The position numbers and the translations under genes are program-made. A stretch of 64,000 nt of DNA from Brenneria bubanii (GTDB lineage Bacteria; Pseudomonadota; Gammaproteobacteria; Enterobacterales; Enterobacteriaceae): positions 186,001 through 250,000 of the forward strand of contig NZ_JAKMAJ010000004.1 of the NCBI RefSeq assembly GCF_022378355.1. Reading direction: 5' to 3'. Below are positions 54,377 to 63,913 of the stretch, piece by piece; the stretch's first letter is position 1, and each line of letters starts with the position of its first letter. Under the pieces are notes generated by a model. It did not search any database, was not told the origin of the DNA, and saw nothing but the letters and a program-made list of their open reading frames with translations.

Positions 54377-56023
54377 ATGAATACTCTGATGCCATTCCGA
54401 CCTTCATTCCAGATAAAGCTGTTTATTTATCTTGCGATTTTATTTTCACTGCTTTTCTCAATTCTTGGTGTTTACTATTATTATGACATTGAACGCCAGT
54501 TATATGATGATATAGGCATGCGGGCAAAGGTTCAGGCTGAAGAGATCGCGCTTATTCCCTCGCTGGTCTTGGCCGTGGAATATAACGATACTTCGGCAAT
54601 TAATAAATTAATGAATAATATAGCCGCCCGCAGTGACGCCAGCTACATGGTGATTAGCGATAAGCGCGCTGTTCACCTTTTCCACTCCATAGATCCCGAC
54701 CGAATAGGCGAAAAGCTGGTCGGCGGCGATAACGACGCGGTCCTGGCCGGCGAAAGCACCACGACGATACGGCTGGGCGGGATAGGGCTGTCGTTACGCA
54801 GCAAAGCGCCGATCCGTAACCATGCCGGCCAGGTGATCGGCATTGTTTCCGTGGGCTATTTGATCAGCCATATTAACCATCTGACCACCGATAAAATCAT
54901 CAGTATTCTATTGACGGCGGTTTTGCTGCTGGTGGCGCTGTTTACCTTTTCGTGGTTTTTTTCCCGTTCGATCAAAAAGCAGATGTTCTCTCTTGAGCCC
55001 CGGCAAATCGGCCTGTTGGTGCGACAGCAACAGGCGTTGATGGAATCCATCTATGAAGGCGTGATCGCCATTGACGATCGGTATCGTATCGCCGTGATTA
55101 ATCAGGCGGCAAAAAGGCTGCTGAGTCTGGATTCGCCCTCACGCGAATTACGCGGCAGGCCCTTGTCCCAGGTGATTGCGCCGGTCGGTTTCTTCACCCC
55201 GGAGGTGATGCTGGAAAAGGATATTCACGATGAAATCTGTCTGTTTAACCACCTGACGGTGATTGCCAGCCGCGTGAGGATCATGCTGGAGAATCAGCTT
55301 CAGGGCTGGGTGATCACCTTTCGTGATTGCAGCGATATCGATCGACTGAGCATTCAGCTCAGCCAGGTGCGGCGTTATGCCGATAATCTGCGGGTTATGC
55401 GCCATGAACAGCTTAACTGGACGGCCACGCTGGCGGGCCTGCTGCATATGGGGCGCTATGATGAGGCGATTCATTATATTGAAGCGCAGTCGGAACATGC
55501 GCAGGAACTGCTGGACTTTGTTTCCTCGCGCTTCTGTTCGCCGCGGATCTGCGGCCTGCTGTTGGGGAAATATGCCAAGGCGCGCGAAAAAGGCGTCGAG
55601 CTGGCGTTCGATCCGGCCTGCCGGCTGACGCATGTGCCCGCATCCTTGTCGGAAACGGAACTGATGTCGATCATCGGCAACCTGCTGGATAACGCGATAG
55701 AGGCCACCCTGTTGCGTGGCGGCGAGCTTTCTCCGGTCGAGGTATATCTGGTTTCCAGCGTGGGAGAGCTGGTGATTGAAGTCGCCGATCGCGGCATCGG
55801 TATTGCGCCGGCGCAGCGGGAGCGCATTTTTGCGCTGGGAATGACGTCGAAAACACAGGGCGATCACGGGCTGGGTTTACATCTGGTCGCCAGCTATGTC
55901 AGTCATGCCGGCGGTACGATTGAAGTGTCTGACAATTCGCCTTCGGGCGCCGTGTTTTCTGTCTTTATTCCGGACGACCAACCGGCGCCCAATAACCCGG
56001 AAGAACCTGATGATGCAAGCTGA
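54377..56023 (+). CDS. citA: Citrate-sensing histidine kinase CitA
   Basis: A 548-residue membrane sensor of the CitA/DcuS family. The first membrane helix lies at about residues 13-37, followed by a periplasmic PAS-type domain (about 40-175, with GDNDAVLAGESTTTIRLGGIGLSLRSKAPIRN split across it). A second helix follows, then a cytoplasmic PAS (about 215-325). The phospho-acceptor is His343 in MRHEQLNWTATLAGLLHMG, a variant of the family's HEFxNxL. The HATPase domain has IGNLLDNAIEATLL and GLGLHLVASYV. Divergent from citS, it overlaps citB by 14 bases. Confidence 0.92.
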   Translation: MNTLMPFRPSFQIKLFIYLAILFSLLFSILGVYYYYDIERQLYDDIGMRAKVQAEEIALIPSLVLAVEYNDTSAINKLMNNIAARSDASYMVISDKRAVHLFHSIDPDRIGEKLVGGDNDAVLAGESTTTIRLGGIGLSLRSKAPIRNHAGQVIGIVSVGYLISHINHLTTDKIISILLTAVLLLVALFTFSWFFSRSIKKQMFSLEPRQIGLLVRQQQALMESIYEGVIAIDDRYRIAVINQAAKRLLSLDSPSRELRGRPLSQVIAPVGFFTPEVMLEKDIHDEICLFNHLTVIASRVRIMLENQLQGWVITFRDCSDIDRLSIQLSQVRRYADNLRVMRHEQLNWTATLAGLLHMGRYDEAIHYIEAQSEHAQELLDFVSSRFCSPRICGLLLGKYAKAREKGVELAFDPACRLTHVPASLSETELMSIIGNLLDNAIEATLLRGGELSPVEVYLVSSVGELVIEVADRGIGIAPAQRERIFALGMTSKTQGDHGLGLHLVASYVSHAGGTIEVSDNSPSGAVFSVFIPDDQPAPNNPEEPDDAS

Positions 56024-56699
56024 ACTGATTGACGTAATGATTGTGGAAGACGAAAACCAACTGTCTCGGTTATACGCGGAATTGATCGGCAATCATCCCT
56101 GGTTGCGACTGGCGGCGCGCGCTTCGACCTTGCATGAAGCCCGCGAGCTGATAGAGGAGACGCGTCCGCAGCTGCTGTTGCTGGATAATTACCTGCCGGA
56201 TGGACAAGGCATTTCGCTGATGGAGGATGATCTGATCAAAAAAATAAATTGCTCGGTGATTTTTATTACCGCCGCCAGCGATATGGATACCTGTAGCCAG
56301 GCCATTCGCTGCGGCGCGTTTGACTATATTCTCAAGCCGATATCCTGGACGCGTCTGAGGCACTCGCTGGAGCGCTTTATTCAGTTCAGCCAGACGCAGC
56401 GTTCCTGGAAGGTGGTGGATCAGAAAAACGTCGACAGCCTCTACCGGCTTCAGTCGAAAGACTTTATGCCGAAAGCTGGAAATAAAGGCATTGAGGAAAG
56501 CACCTTGCTGCTGATAGCGGAAATTTTCGCGCAGGATACGGCGCGTTGCTATTCGGTGGATGACGTCGTGAGCGAGACCGGCCTCAGTAAAACGACGGTT
56601 CGGCGCTACCTGGAACATGGCGTCCAGCTCGGGGAACTGCGGGTTGAAATGCTGTATGGCAAAATCGGGCATCCCCGCCGGATGTACCGACGGCGTTAA
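56010..56699 (+). CDS. citB: Citrate response regulator CitB/DpiA family
   Basis: A 229-residue response regulator. The receiver domain has acidic residues in VMIVEDENQL, the phospho-acceptor Asp59 in LLLLDNYLPDGQG, Thr in VIFITAAS and Lys in DYILKPIS. The C-terminal domain has CYSVDDVVSETGLSKTTVRRYLEHG, the CitB/DcuR-type helix-turn-helix. It should activate citS-citCDEFXG in response to citrate and anaerobiosis (known of the family). The ATG at 56010 follows GGAAG; the adjacent ATG at 56013 is also possible. Confidence 0.93.
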   Translation: MMQAELIDVMIVEDENQLSRLYAELIGNHPWLRLAARASTLHEARELIEETRPQLLLLDNYLPDGQGISLMEDDLIKKINCSVIFITAASDMDTCSQAIRCGAFDYILKPISWTRLRHSLERFIQFSQTQRSWKVVDQKNVDSLYRLQSKDFMPKAGNKGIEESTLLLIAEIFAQDTARCYSVDDVVSETGLSKTTVRRYLEHGVQLGELRVEMLYGKIGHPRRMYRRR

Positions 56700-56710
56700 G
56701 CGCCAGGGAT

Positions 56711-56747
56711 GCAAGCCGGCGGTTTTAATTCTTCCGCACCGGCTTGC
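56711..56747. terminator. Stem-loop between convergent citB and ABC ATPase genes
   Basis: GCAAGCCGG (56711-56719) and CCGGCTTGC (56739-56747) form a 9-bp stem in a 66-bp convergent gap. No T-run follows on the plus strand; a bidirectional, partly Rho-dependent end is inferred. Confidence 0.5.
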
Positions 56748-56765
56748 CCGCGTCGATTGAACGGC

Positions 56766-58601
56766 TCAGGTCATAACCCAGTGTCCCTGGCCGACTTCAC
56801 GATAGCGTCGCGGCTCGGGCTTATAGCCTGACGGCCTGATCGGGCTCTTTAACTCATCGACCACCAGATTACGTTTCAGATGCCGTCGTTCTGGATCGGG
56901 GATCGGCACCGAGGCAATCAGCTTGCGCGTATAAGGGTGCTGCGGATGCTCAAAAATCGCCGCCCGCGGACCAATTTCCACAATTTCACCCAACAGCATC
57001 ACCGCCACCCGGTGGCTGATGCGTTCGACCACCGCCATATCGTGGGAGATGAACAGGTAAGACAGCCCCATGCTCGCCTGAAGATCCATCAGCAGATTGA
57101 TCACCTGGGCCTTGACCGATACGTCCAGCGCCGACACGGATTCGTCGGCGACGATAACCTTGGGATCGAGAGTCAACGCGCGGGCGATGCAAATACGCTG
57201 CCGTTGACCGCCAGAAAACTCATGCGGATAGCGTTTCATCATCGCCGGCGATAGCCCGACCTTGGTCATTAATTCGGCGGTTTTCTCTTTGGCCTGCGCC
57301 CGCGTTCCCAGACGATGTTGCAGAAACGGTTCGGTCAACGTTTCCGCAATGCTCATGCGCGGATTCAGGCTGGCGAACGGATCCTGAAAAATCATCTGGA
57401 TGCGGCGGCGCATCAGCCGTAGCTCGTGCGAACTCAGGTTAAGCACGTCATAGCCGTCAAAATCAATATGGCCGGCCAGCGGTTTTACCAGCCGGGTGAT
57501 CGAGCGTCCGGTGGTGGATTTGCCGCAGCCGGATTCTCCCACCAGCGACAGCGTTTCGCCGGGCAGCAGATCGAAGCTGACGTTCTCCACCGCATGCACC
57601 GCGCCGACCGTTCTGTTTAATATTCCACCCTGTACGTTAAAGCGGGTAGTCAGATTTTTCACCGACAGCAGCGGCCGTTGCCCGGGCGGCAGCGGCCGGC
57701 TGAGCGGCGGCGTCGATATCTGCCCGGTCGCGGCATCGCTTTCCGGAAACTTCATTGGCCGCGGCACGCCCTTCATCGAACCGAGGCGGGGCACCGCCGC
57801 CAGCAACGAACGCGTATAGGGCGTGGCGGGCGACGCGAATAGCTGCCGGGTGGCGCCTGTTTCCATGCAGTCGCCGCGCAACATCACCAGCGTACGATCG
57901 GCGGTTTCGGCCACTACGCCCATATCGTGCGTGATAAACAGTACCGCGGTTCCTTCTTCGGCCTGCAGCGTTTTGATCAAGTCCAGAATCTGTCCCTGGA
58001 TCGTCACGTCAAGCGCGGTGGTCGGTTCGTCGGCTATCAGCAGCTTGGGCCTGAGCGCCAGCGCCATCGCAATCATCACCCTCTGGCGCATGCCGCCGGA
58101 AAACTGGTGCGGGTATTCGTCAAACCGTGAAGCGGCATTGGGAATCCGCACCTTTTCCAGCAGGCCGACGGCCTCCCGGCGCGCTTCCCTTGCAGTCATC
58201 TGACGGTGGTTAATCAGCGATTCGGCGATCTGGTTGCCGATGCTGAACGCCGGATTAAGGCTGGTCATCGGCTCCTGAAAAATCATGGCGATTTCATTGC
58301 CGCGAACTTGCCGCATCTGCCTTTCACTGCGCGTCAGCAGCTCCTCGCCGTTAAGCTCGATGCTGCCCGTGATTCGGCTTTTACGCGCATCCAGCAACCG
58401 CATGATGGATAGCGACGTCACGCTTTTTCCCGATCCCGACTCGCCGACGATCGCCAGCGTCTCTCCCGCCTGGATTTCAAACGAGATATCATTGACGACT
58501 GTCTTCCACCGATCGTCGGCCTTGAAGGCCGTGGTCAGGTGAGCCACCTTGAGCACCGGCCTGGCGTCCTTCGCCGAAATACGCTTTGCTAATGTCGTCA
58601 T
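56766..58601 (-). CDS. Dual-domain ABC transporter ATPase, GsiA-like
   Basis: A 611-residue fusion of two nucleotide-binding domains, like GsiA or YejF. Domain 1: Walker A VGESGSGKSVTSLSIMRLL, signature FSGGMRQRVMIAMAL, Walker B LLIADEPTTALD. Domain 2: Walker A VGESGCGKSTTGRSITRLV, signature FSGGQRQRICIARAL and Walker B VIVADESVSALDVSVKAQ, where Ser replaces the common Pro. It most likely energises the divergent binding protein and permeases at 61400-64000, completing one peptide-type importer. The gene is the last of a minus-strand trio with the M81 peptidase and ROK genes. Confidence 0.92.
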   Translation of the reverse strand: MTTLAKRISAKDARPVLKVAHLTTAFKADDRWKTVVNDISFEIQAGETLAIVGESGSGKSVTSLSIMRLLDARKSRITGSIELNGEELLTRSERQMRQVRGNEIAMIFQEPMTSLNPAFSIGNQIAESLINHRQMTAREARREAVGLLEKVRIPNAASRFDEYPHQFSGGMRQRVMIAMALALRPKLLIADEPTTALDVTIQGQILDLIKTLQAEEGTAVLFITHDMGVVAETADRTLVMLRGDCMETGATRQLFASPATPYTRSLLAAVPRLGSMKGVPRPMKFPESDAATGQISTPPLSRPLPPGQRPLLSVKNLTTRFNVQGGILNRTVGAVHAVENVSFDLLPGETLSLVGESGCGKSTTGRSITRLVKPLAGHIDFDGYDVLNLSSHELRLMRRRIQMIFQDPFASLNPRMSIAETLTEPFLQHRLGTRAQAKEKTAELMTKVGLSPAMMKRYPHEFSGGQRQRICIARALTLDPKVIVADESVSALDVSVKAQVINLLMDLQASMGLSYLFISHDMAVVERISHRVAVMLLGEIVEIGPRAAIFEHPQHPYTRKLIASVPIPDPERRHLKRNLVVDELKSPIRPSGYKPEPRRYREVGQGHWVMT

Positions 58602-58610
58602 GGTTTCATC

Positions 58611-60047
58611 TCAAGCTGGAAAGCGCGCCGAACAGCGTACGTTCGGGCTGAATTCCGCATCTTTATCAAACGGGAAAGTTGGCTGCGTTTTTCTGTTGCG
58701 AATCAGCCGCTCGACGTACTGATCCACCACCCCTTCAGACAGGGCCATCAGGCTGGGATTGGCCAGCGGCGCCAGTTCCGGAGAAAGGTAGCCGGATTTC
58801 ACCACCAGGATGTCGGCCTGACTCGGATCCAGGCCCAGCAGATGGAAATCCGCCAGATAATGGTAAGGCCGGCGGCGGTCGGCTACCACCAGTTGGATCC
58901 CGCCGGTGCGCAACACCGCCTGACGGGCGAGGGAACGGGGATCGTCACTCAGGGTGATGACTTCAAATGCCGCGCTAACCTGCGTGCCGGCCGGATCGAG
59001 CGTGGCGCCGACGGTCAGCGTCAGCGTTTTACCGACGCCGGCGGCAAAAGCCGCGGCGGTAGCCGGCTGGTCGGTAATACCGGCGACAATCACCCCTTGC
59101 GCCTGCTGGCGGATCAGCTCGGCCAGTACGTCTGCCCGGTCGCCGACGCCGCCGCCGGTGGGATTATCGCCGGAGTCGGCCAGAATCACCGGCGCGCTGT
59201 CGCTGGCGACGGCCTTCGCGACGCATTCGCGGATGGAGCCGGTTTCGCAACCGAATTTGAAGTCATGACGCGCCTGCCAATATGACGTCGCCAGTTGAGT
59301 CGCCTGAGCCGACATCAATTCGCGGTCGGTGCCGGTCATGATCGCCGCTGCCGTGGCGCGCGGCTCGTCGGCCCACACATAGCCCACCATCAGCGACGCA
59401 TCCCATATTCCTTCCCGCGCGTCGATGGCCGGCAGCGCGGCGTACAGGCTTTTGGCCGGTTCATCCTCGGTGCTGGTGCGCTCGCCGGGCAGCACCACCG
59501 GCACCGGTAGCCAGAGAACGCCGGGACGGGTCGCGGTTTGCAGACACTTGACCAACATGGAAACCGAACGACGCATCGTCTCTTGCACATCGATATGCGG
59601 CGCGGTGCGGTAGGTGGAGAACATATCAATGGCATCGACGATCCGTTGGGTAACGTTGCCGTGCAGGTCGTAGCTGACGCTCAGCGGGCAGTCGTCGCCG
59701 ATCAGCTCGCGGGTGGCGCTGATCCAGTCCCCTTCGGCGTCCTCCATTCCTTCGACGTACATGGCGCCGTGCATCGCCAGATAAACCCCATCCACCGGCA
59801 GGCTGTCGGCGAGCCGGTTGAGAAAATCCTGCTTGAAGTTTTCATAGGTTCCACGCGCGATCGGCCCACCGGCAATCGCCCGGGCATGGAAGGTAGGAAT
59901 AAAGGTCGCCGGGTAGTCTTGCAAGAAGGCAAAGTATTCATTTTCGGTTAGTTGCCCGCCGCGCAGGATACGGAAATCATCCTGATGGTTAAGAACCGGG
60001 TTATAGGTGCTGCACTCTATATGAATGCCGCCGAAAGCGATGCGCAT
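58611..60047 (-). CDS. M81-family (MlrC-like) metallopeptidase
   Basis: A 478-residue zinc peptidase of family M81. Landmarks in order are IAFGGIHIECSTYNP at the start, GVYLAMHGAMYVEGMEDAEGDW, VSYDLHGNVTQRI, TYRTAPHIDVQETMRR and PVILADSGDNPTGGGVGDRAD, which supply the predicted metal ligands. MlrC of Sphingomonas degrades linearised microcystin (known). Most members are uncharacterised. The ATG at 60047 follows GAGG; the gene lies between the dual ATPase and the ROK regulator in a tight unit (9 and 10 bp gaps). Cleavage of the imported peptide is the natural inference. Confidence 0.88.
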   Translation of the reverse strand: MRIAFGGIHIECSTYNPVLNHQDDFRILRGGQLTENEYFAFLQDYPATFIPTFHARAIAGGPIARGTYENFKQDFLNRLADSLPVDGVYLAMHGAMYVEGMEDAEGDWISATRELIGDDCPLSVSYDLHGNVTQRIVDAIDMFSTYRTAPHIDVQETMRRSVSMLVKCLQTATRPGVLWLPVPVVLPGERTSTEDEPAKSLYAALPAIDAREGIWDASLMVGYVWADEPRATAAAIMTGTDRELMSAQATQLATSYWQARHDFKFGCETGSIRECVAKAVASDSAPVILADSGDNPTGGGVGDRADVLAELIRQQAQGVIVAGITDQPATAAAFAAGVGKTLTLTVGATLDPAGTQVSAAFEVITLSDDPRSLARQAVLRTGGIQLVVADRRRPYHYLADFHLLGLDPSQADILVVKSGYLSPELAPLANPSLMALSEGVVDQYVERLIRNRKTQPTFPFDKDAEFSPNVRCSARFPA

Positions 60048-60057
60048 GTCAGCCTCG

Positions 60058-61191
60058 TTACTCAGGTAAATGGATAAGAAAACGGTGAGCCGCAATACTG
60101 GCGGCGGCCCGCGCCCAGGTATCTTCATTAATCGTGATGACGGATACCGGCGTTTTGCCGGAAATGCCGGGCAGTACGTTGGATTCGATCGACTGCATCA
60201 CGACGGTACGCAGCAGCCCTTCAAACGAGCGGGGATGATGGGCGATCACCACCAGCTCCGGATCGTTCATCTGGATGATATTGGCGATGGACAGGCCAAG
60301 CGCGCCGCCGGCCCGATGCAAAATAGCGATGGCCGCGGTATCGCCCGCCGCCGCCAGTTTTTCCAGCGCTTCGATGCCATCCGCCGGCAGGGCTTGCGCG
60401 CGCATCATTTCACGAATCGCAATCAGCGATGCGATGGTGTCCAGACAGCCGCGTTTGCCGCAGCGGCAGGGCGCGCCGCCCGGCTCTATGGTGCAGTGGG
60501 CGATTTCGCCCGCGCCGCCGTGAGCGCCGCGATTCAGATTGCCCTGCAGATAATGCGCCGAGCCGATCCCTTCGCTGTGGGTGATGACGGTAAAATTCCT
60601 GATGTCTTTCGCCACGCCGAACAGCTTTTCGCTGACGGCCAGCGCCTTGGCGTCGTTTTCGATGGACACGTCCAGCCCGGTCTTTTGCTTGATCAGCGCG
60701 GCGAGCGGCACATCCCGCCAGCCAAGCAGAGCGGACTGCACGCAGGTTTCCTGCTTTTCATCGATAAAGCCCGACAGCGTGACGCCGAGGCCGATGACCT
60801 GTTCGCCGCTGATGCTTCTGCTGCTCAACAGGGCGGGCAGGGCGTTGGCGATCCCATCGGCCAGCTCGTCAGGCTGCGAGGCCAAAGGAATAGCTTTGCG
60901 GGCCAGCGTCTTGCCATGCATATCGATCAGCACCATGCGGGTTTTTTCCCCCAGCAGCGATACGCCGATAAAATAGGCGCTATCCGCACGCATTTTTAAA
61001 CGAACCGCCGGCCGTCCCTGACCGCTGGCTTCGGCATCGGTCTCATCGAGCAGACCGGCCGCCAGCATCTCCTTAATCACGCCGCTGATGGCGGCTTTGC
61101 TGATGCCCATCTTTTGGGCGAGCGCTGTTCGACTCATCCCTTGTGAGGCGATGATCAGACGCAGAACCTGCTGTTGTTGTGGCGTTAACAT
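60058..61191 (-). CDS. ROK-family transcriptional regulator
   Basis: A 377-residue regulator of the NagC/Mlc/XylR type. The N-terminal winged HTH has QVLRLIIASQGMSRTALAQKMGISKAAISGVIKEML. The C-terminal ROK fold includes SIENDAKALAVSEKLFG, GAHGGAGEIAHCTIEPGG and the zinc motif CRCGKRGCLDTIASL. The ATP-binding DxGGT motif expected in ROK kinases is replaced by GVSLLGEKT, so it is a regulator and not a kinase. Start at 61191 (MLTPQQQQV) follows AGGGAT. It is divergent from the binding-protein gene at 61400 and likely controls this module. Confidence 0.9.
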   Translation of the reverse strand: MLTPQQQQVLRLIIASQGMSRTALAQKMGISKAAISGVIKEMLAAGLLDETDAEASGQGRPAVRLKMRADSAYFIGVSLLGEKTRMVLIDMHGKTLARKAIPLASQPDELADGIANALPALLSSRSISGEQVIGLGVTLSGFIDEKQETCVQSALLGWRDVPLAALIKQKTGLDVSIENDAKALAVSEKLFGVAKDIRNFTVITHSEGIGSAHYLQGNLNRGAHGGAGEIAHCTIEPGGAPCRCGKRGCLDTIASLIAIREMMRAQALPADGIEALEKLAAAGDTAAIAILHRAGGALGLSIANIIQMNDPELVVIAHHPRSFEGLLRTVVMQSIESNVLPGISGKTPVSVITINEDTWARAAASIAAHRFLIHLPE

Positions 61192-61399
61192 ATTCGATCC
61201 CTGAGAAAGCGTAGTGATAGCTGATGCGATACTCACCATAAGGTAGGAAATTACAGCATAAATTAATTCATTAAAATTACTAAATATCGATTATAAGTAA
61301 AATATATGAACAAAATAAGGGGAGGTTTGTTTACCATCGATGTGGCTGGTGCTTCAGTGATTTAACTATTGCATGCGTACATCTACGGACGAGGGGTAT
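61192..61399. promoter_or_regulatory. Divergent promoter region of the peptide-uptake module
   Basis: About 208 bp, AT-rich between 61250 and 61320, between the ROK regulator and the binding protein. ROK proteins usually bind AT-rich palindromes; TTAATTCATTAAAATTACTA is a suitable stretch but no exact operator is clear. Confidence 0.4.
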
Positions 61400-62947
61400 A
61401 TGAAAATGAAAACCAGAAGCAGATCGTTTTATCCGCGTCGGCTCTCACTGTTGGGGTGCCTGATTTCCGCCATCGTCAGCCTGCCGTTATCGGCCGCCAC
61501 GCTGAAGATTATGCAGAGCGAACCGCCGCGCAGTATGGACCCAGGTAATCAGACCGCGACCTTTACCTCCACCGTGCTCGACCCCATGTACGAAGGTTTG
61601 ACCCGACTGAATGCGCAAGGGAAAGCCGAACCGGCGCTGGCGCTCTCCTGGACAACCGACGCCAGCGGACTGAACTGGACGTTTACGCTTCGCCCCGGCG
61701 TCACCTTTCACGACGGTTCGCCGTTCAACGCCGATGCGGTAGTGGCCAACTTTAATCGTCATCTGGATACCCGGCGCGGGCTGGCGGCCAGCGGGAAAAT
61801 CCGCGCGTTCATCGGCTCCGTCAGCAAAAAAGACGACATGACCGTCGAATTTCATCTCACCAAGCTTTATCCCGCATTTCTGAATATCCTGGCTTCCGGG
61901 CCGGGATTGATGGTCAGCCCGCAAGCTGATAAAGAGGGCGACATCGGCATCAAAGCGGACGGCACCGGTCCTTATAAGCTGATTCAGTACAAAACCGGCG
62001 AATATGTGCTGGAAGGCAAAAACCCGCAATATTGGGGAACAACCAACGGGCCGGATGAAATTAAATGGACCTGGAGCAGCGAACCCTCGGTGATGAACAT
62101 GGCGCTTCAGGCCGGCCAGGTCGATGTGATCAATCCGGTGCCGCCGCAGTTTGCCGGCATGCTGAAAAATAACCCGACGGCGACGCTGTATCAGGCGCCC
62201 GGCGCCGCGGTGTTTTGGGTGGCGCTTAACACCCAAATCAAGCCGCTGGATGACGTTCGGGTTCGCCAGGCGCTGAACTTCGCCACCGATCGCAGCGCGC
62301 TGGTGAAGGCCATTTCCTTTGGTTACGCCACGCCGGCTAATTCGCCGCTGGCCACCGTCAACGCTGGCTACGATCAAACCCTGAACGACTATCCGTTCAA
62401 CATTGAAAAAGCGAAAGCGCTGCTGAACGCGGCGGGCTATGCCGATGGTTTCTCCATGTCGATCGCGGTACAGGGGCCGGAAGCGCGTATCGCTCAGGTA
62501 CTGCAAAACATGTGGGCTCAGATTGGCGTGAAGGTTAACGTCAAACAGATGGAAAGCGGCGTTTGGGCTAAAGCCGCGTTCGCCAATCAGGGCGAAAAAC
62601 GGGCGCAGGGCGTCAGCGCCGTGCTGGCCTCCTGGTCCTCCGGCTCTTATGGCGCCGATCTGCAGTTGCGTCCGCTGTATCACAGCCACAGTTTCGCTCC
62701 CGCCAGCGCCAATCTGGGCTTTTTCAGCGACGAAAAGACCGATCGGCTGATCGACCAGGCGGCCAGTACGCTGGATGAAGCGCAGCGCAATGCGCTGTAT
62801 GTTCAGGCGCAGAAACAAATCAGCATTCAAGCGCCGCAGGTCCTGTTGTTCTATCAGGATGACCTGTTCGCCACGCGGAAAAATATTTCCGGCGTGAGCA
62901 TGTTGCCGGGTGGTCAACTGGCGGTTCGCGATGCGCGTAAGGATTGA
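61400..62947 (+). CDS. Periplasmic solute-binding protein, SBP_bac_5 family
   Basis: A 515-residue periplasmic binding protein. The signal peptide is clear: MKMKTRSRSFYPRR then the hydrophobic LSLLGCLISAIVSLPLSA, with likely cleavage before ATLKI near residue 33. Family landmarks are MQSEPPRSMDPGNQTATF, VLDPMYEGLTRLN, FTLRPGVTFHDGSPFNAD and IKADGTGPYKLIQYKTGEY. It resembles GsiB-type glutathione and peptide-binding proteins. It heads a plus-strand unit with two permeases; the ATPase is divergent at 56766. The ATG at 61400 follows GAGGGG; ATG at 61406 is alternative. Confidence 0.9.
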   Translation: MKMKTRSRSFYPRRLSLLGCLISAIVSLPLSAATLKIMQSEPPRSMDPGNQTATFTSTVLDPMYEGLTRLNAQGKAEPALALSWTTDASGLNWTFTLRPGVTFHDGSPFNADAVVANFNRHLDTRRGLAASGKIRAFIGSVSKKDDMTVEFHLTKLYPAFLNILASGPGLMVSPQADKEGDIGIKADGTGPYKLIQYKTGEYVLEGKNPQYWGTTNGPDEIKWTWSSEPSVMNMALQAGQVDVINPVPPQFAGMLKNNPTATLYQAPGAAVFWVALNTQIKPLDDVRVRQALNFATDRSALVKAISFGYATPANSPLATVNAGYDQTLNDYPFNIEKAKALLNAAGYADGFSMSIAVQGPEARIAQVLQNMWAQIGVKVNVKQMESGVWAKAAFANQGEKRAQGVSAVLASWSSGSYGADLQLRPLYHSHSFAPASANLGFFSDEKTDRLIDQAASTLDEAQRNALYVQAQKQISIQAPQVLLFYQDDLFATRKNISGVSMLPGGQLAVRDARKD

Positions 62948-62992
62948 TAGCGCCCGCGCGCGTTGCCGGATTGCCGCAGGCTGGAGGCCGTA

Positions 62993-63913
62993 ATGAGAGC
63001 CTATGTCGCTAAAAAAATATTGGCGTTGCCGTTAATCCTTTTCGGCGTGTCGATCATTATTTTCATGGCTATTCGCGCCTTGCCGGGCGATCCCGCCCGC
63101 CTGATGGCGGGGCCGGAAGCGCCACAGGAAGCGGTCGACAACATGCGTATCCGACTGGGCCTGGACAGACCTCTGCCGGTGCAATACCTGAATTTCGCCG
63201 CCGATGCGCTGCGCGGCGATTTGGGCGTGTCTCTCCAGTCCCAGCAGCCGGTGATCAACGAGATTGGCGAACGTTTGCCCTATACCCTGTCGTTGGCGGT
63301 CTTCGCCTACCTGTTGGCCATCGCCGTCGGCGTGCCGGCGGGGATGATCGGCGCGGTTTACCGTCAGCGCAGCCCGGATCATCTGGTGATGGTGCTAACT
63401 ATCGCCGGGGCGTCAATCGCCAATTTCTGGCTGGCGCTGATGGCGATGAATACCTTCTCGGTGCAGTTGGGATGGTTGCCTTTACTGGGCGCCGACAGTT
63501 GGCAGAACTATGTGCTGCCGACGTTGATTCTCGCCATCATGCCGATGGCGATGATGGCCCGGATGACCCGTTCCAGTATGATCGACGTTCTTAGCGAGGA
63601 CTATATCCGCACCGCGCGCGCGAAAGGGCTGCCGCCGGTCTGGGTGTATTGGAAACATGCGTTTCGTAACGCGTTGGTTCCGATCGTCACCATTATCGCC
63701 CTCAATTTCGGCAGCCTGATTGGCGGCGCGGTCGTCACCGAGTCGGTTTTCAACTGGCCGGGGATCGGTCGTCTGCTGGTGGATTCGGTACGCTATCGCG
63801 ATTATCCGGTGATTCAGGGCGTGACGCTGATTGCGGTCACGGGCGTGGTGGTGATGAATTTGGTCGGGGAGATCATCATCGGCGTGATTAACCCCAAAAT
63901 AAGGTTCGACTGA
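62993..63913 (+). CDS. ABC transporter permease, GsiC/DppB-like
   Basis: A 306-residue inner-membrane permease. It opens YVAKKILALPLILFGVSIII and continues FMAIRALPGDPARLMAG, GLDRPLPVQYLNF and LGVSLQSQQPVINEI. The cytoplasmic coupling loop is EDYIRTARAKGLPPVWVYWKHAF. It ends VGEIIIGVINPKIRFD. Typical of GsiC/DppB. The ATG at 62993 follows GGAGG. The stop overlaps the next gene by one base. Confidence 0.92.
   Translation: MRAYVAKKILALPLILFGVSIIIFMAIRALPGDPARLMAGPEAPQEAVDNMRIRLGLDRPLPVQYLNFAADALRGDLGVSLQSQQPVINEIGERLPYTLSLAVFAYLLAIAVGVPAGMIGAVYRQRSPDHLVMVLTIAGASIANFWLALMAMNTFSVQLGWLPLLGADSWQNYVLPTLILAIMPMAMMARMTRSSMIDVLSEDYIRTARAKGLPPVWVYWKHAFRNALVPIVTIIALNFGSLIGGAVVTESVFNWPGIGRLLVDSVRYRDYPVIQGVTLIAVTGVVVMNLVGEIIIGVINPKIRFD

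Noticed and set aside
60070-60999. 309-codon open frame antisense to the ROK regulator
   Set aside because: The ROK gene has clear HTH and zinc motifs; the antisense frame has none.
61487-62917. 476-codon open frame antisense to the binding-protein gene
   Set aside because: Same codon-bias shadow; no recognisable domain, and it lies wholly inside a clear solute-binding-protein gene.
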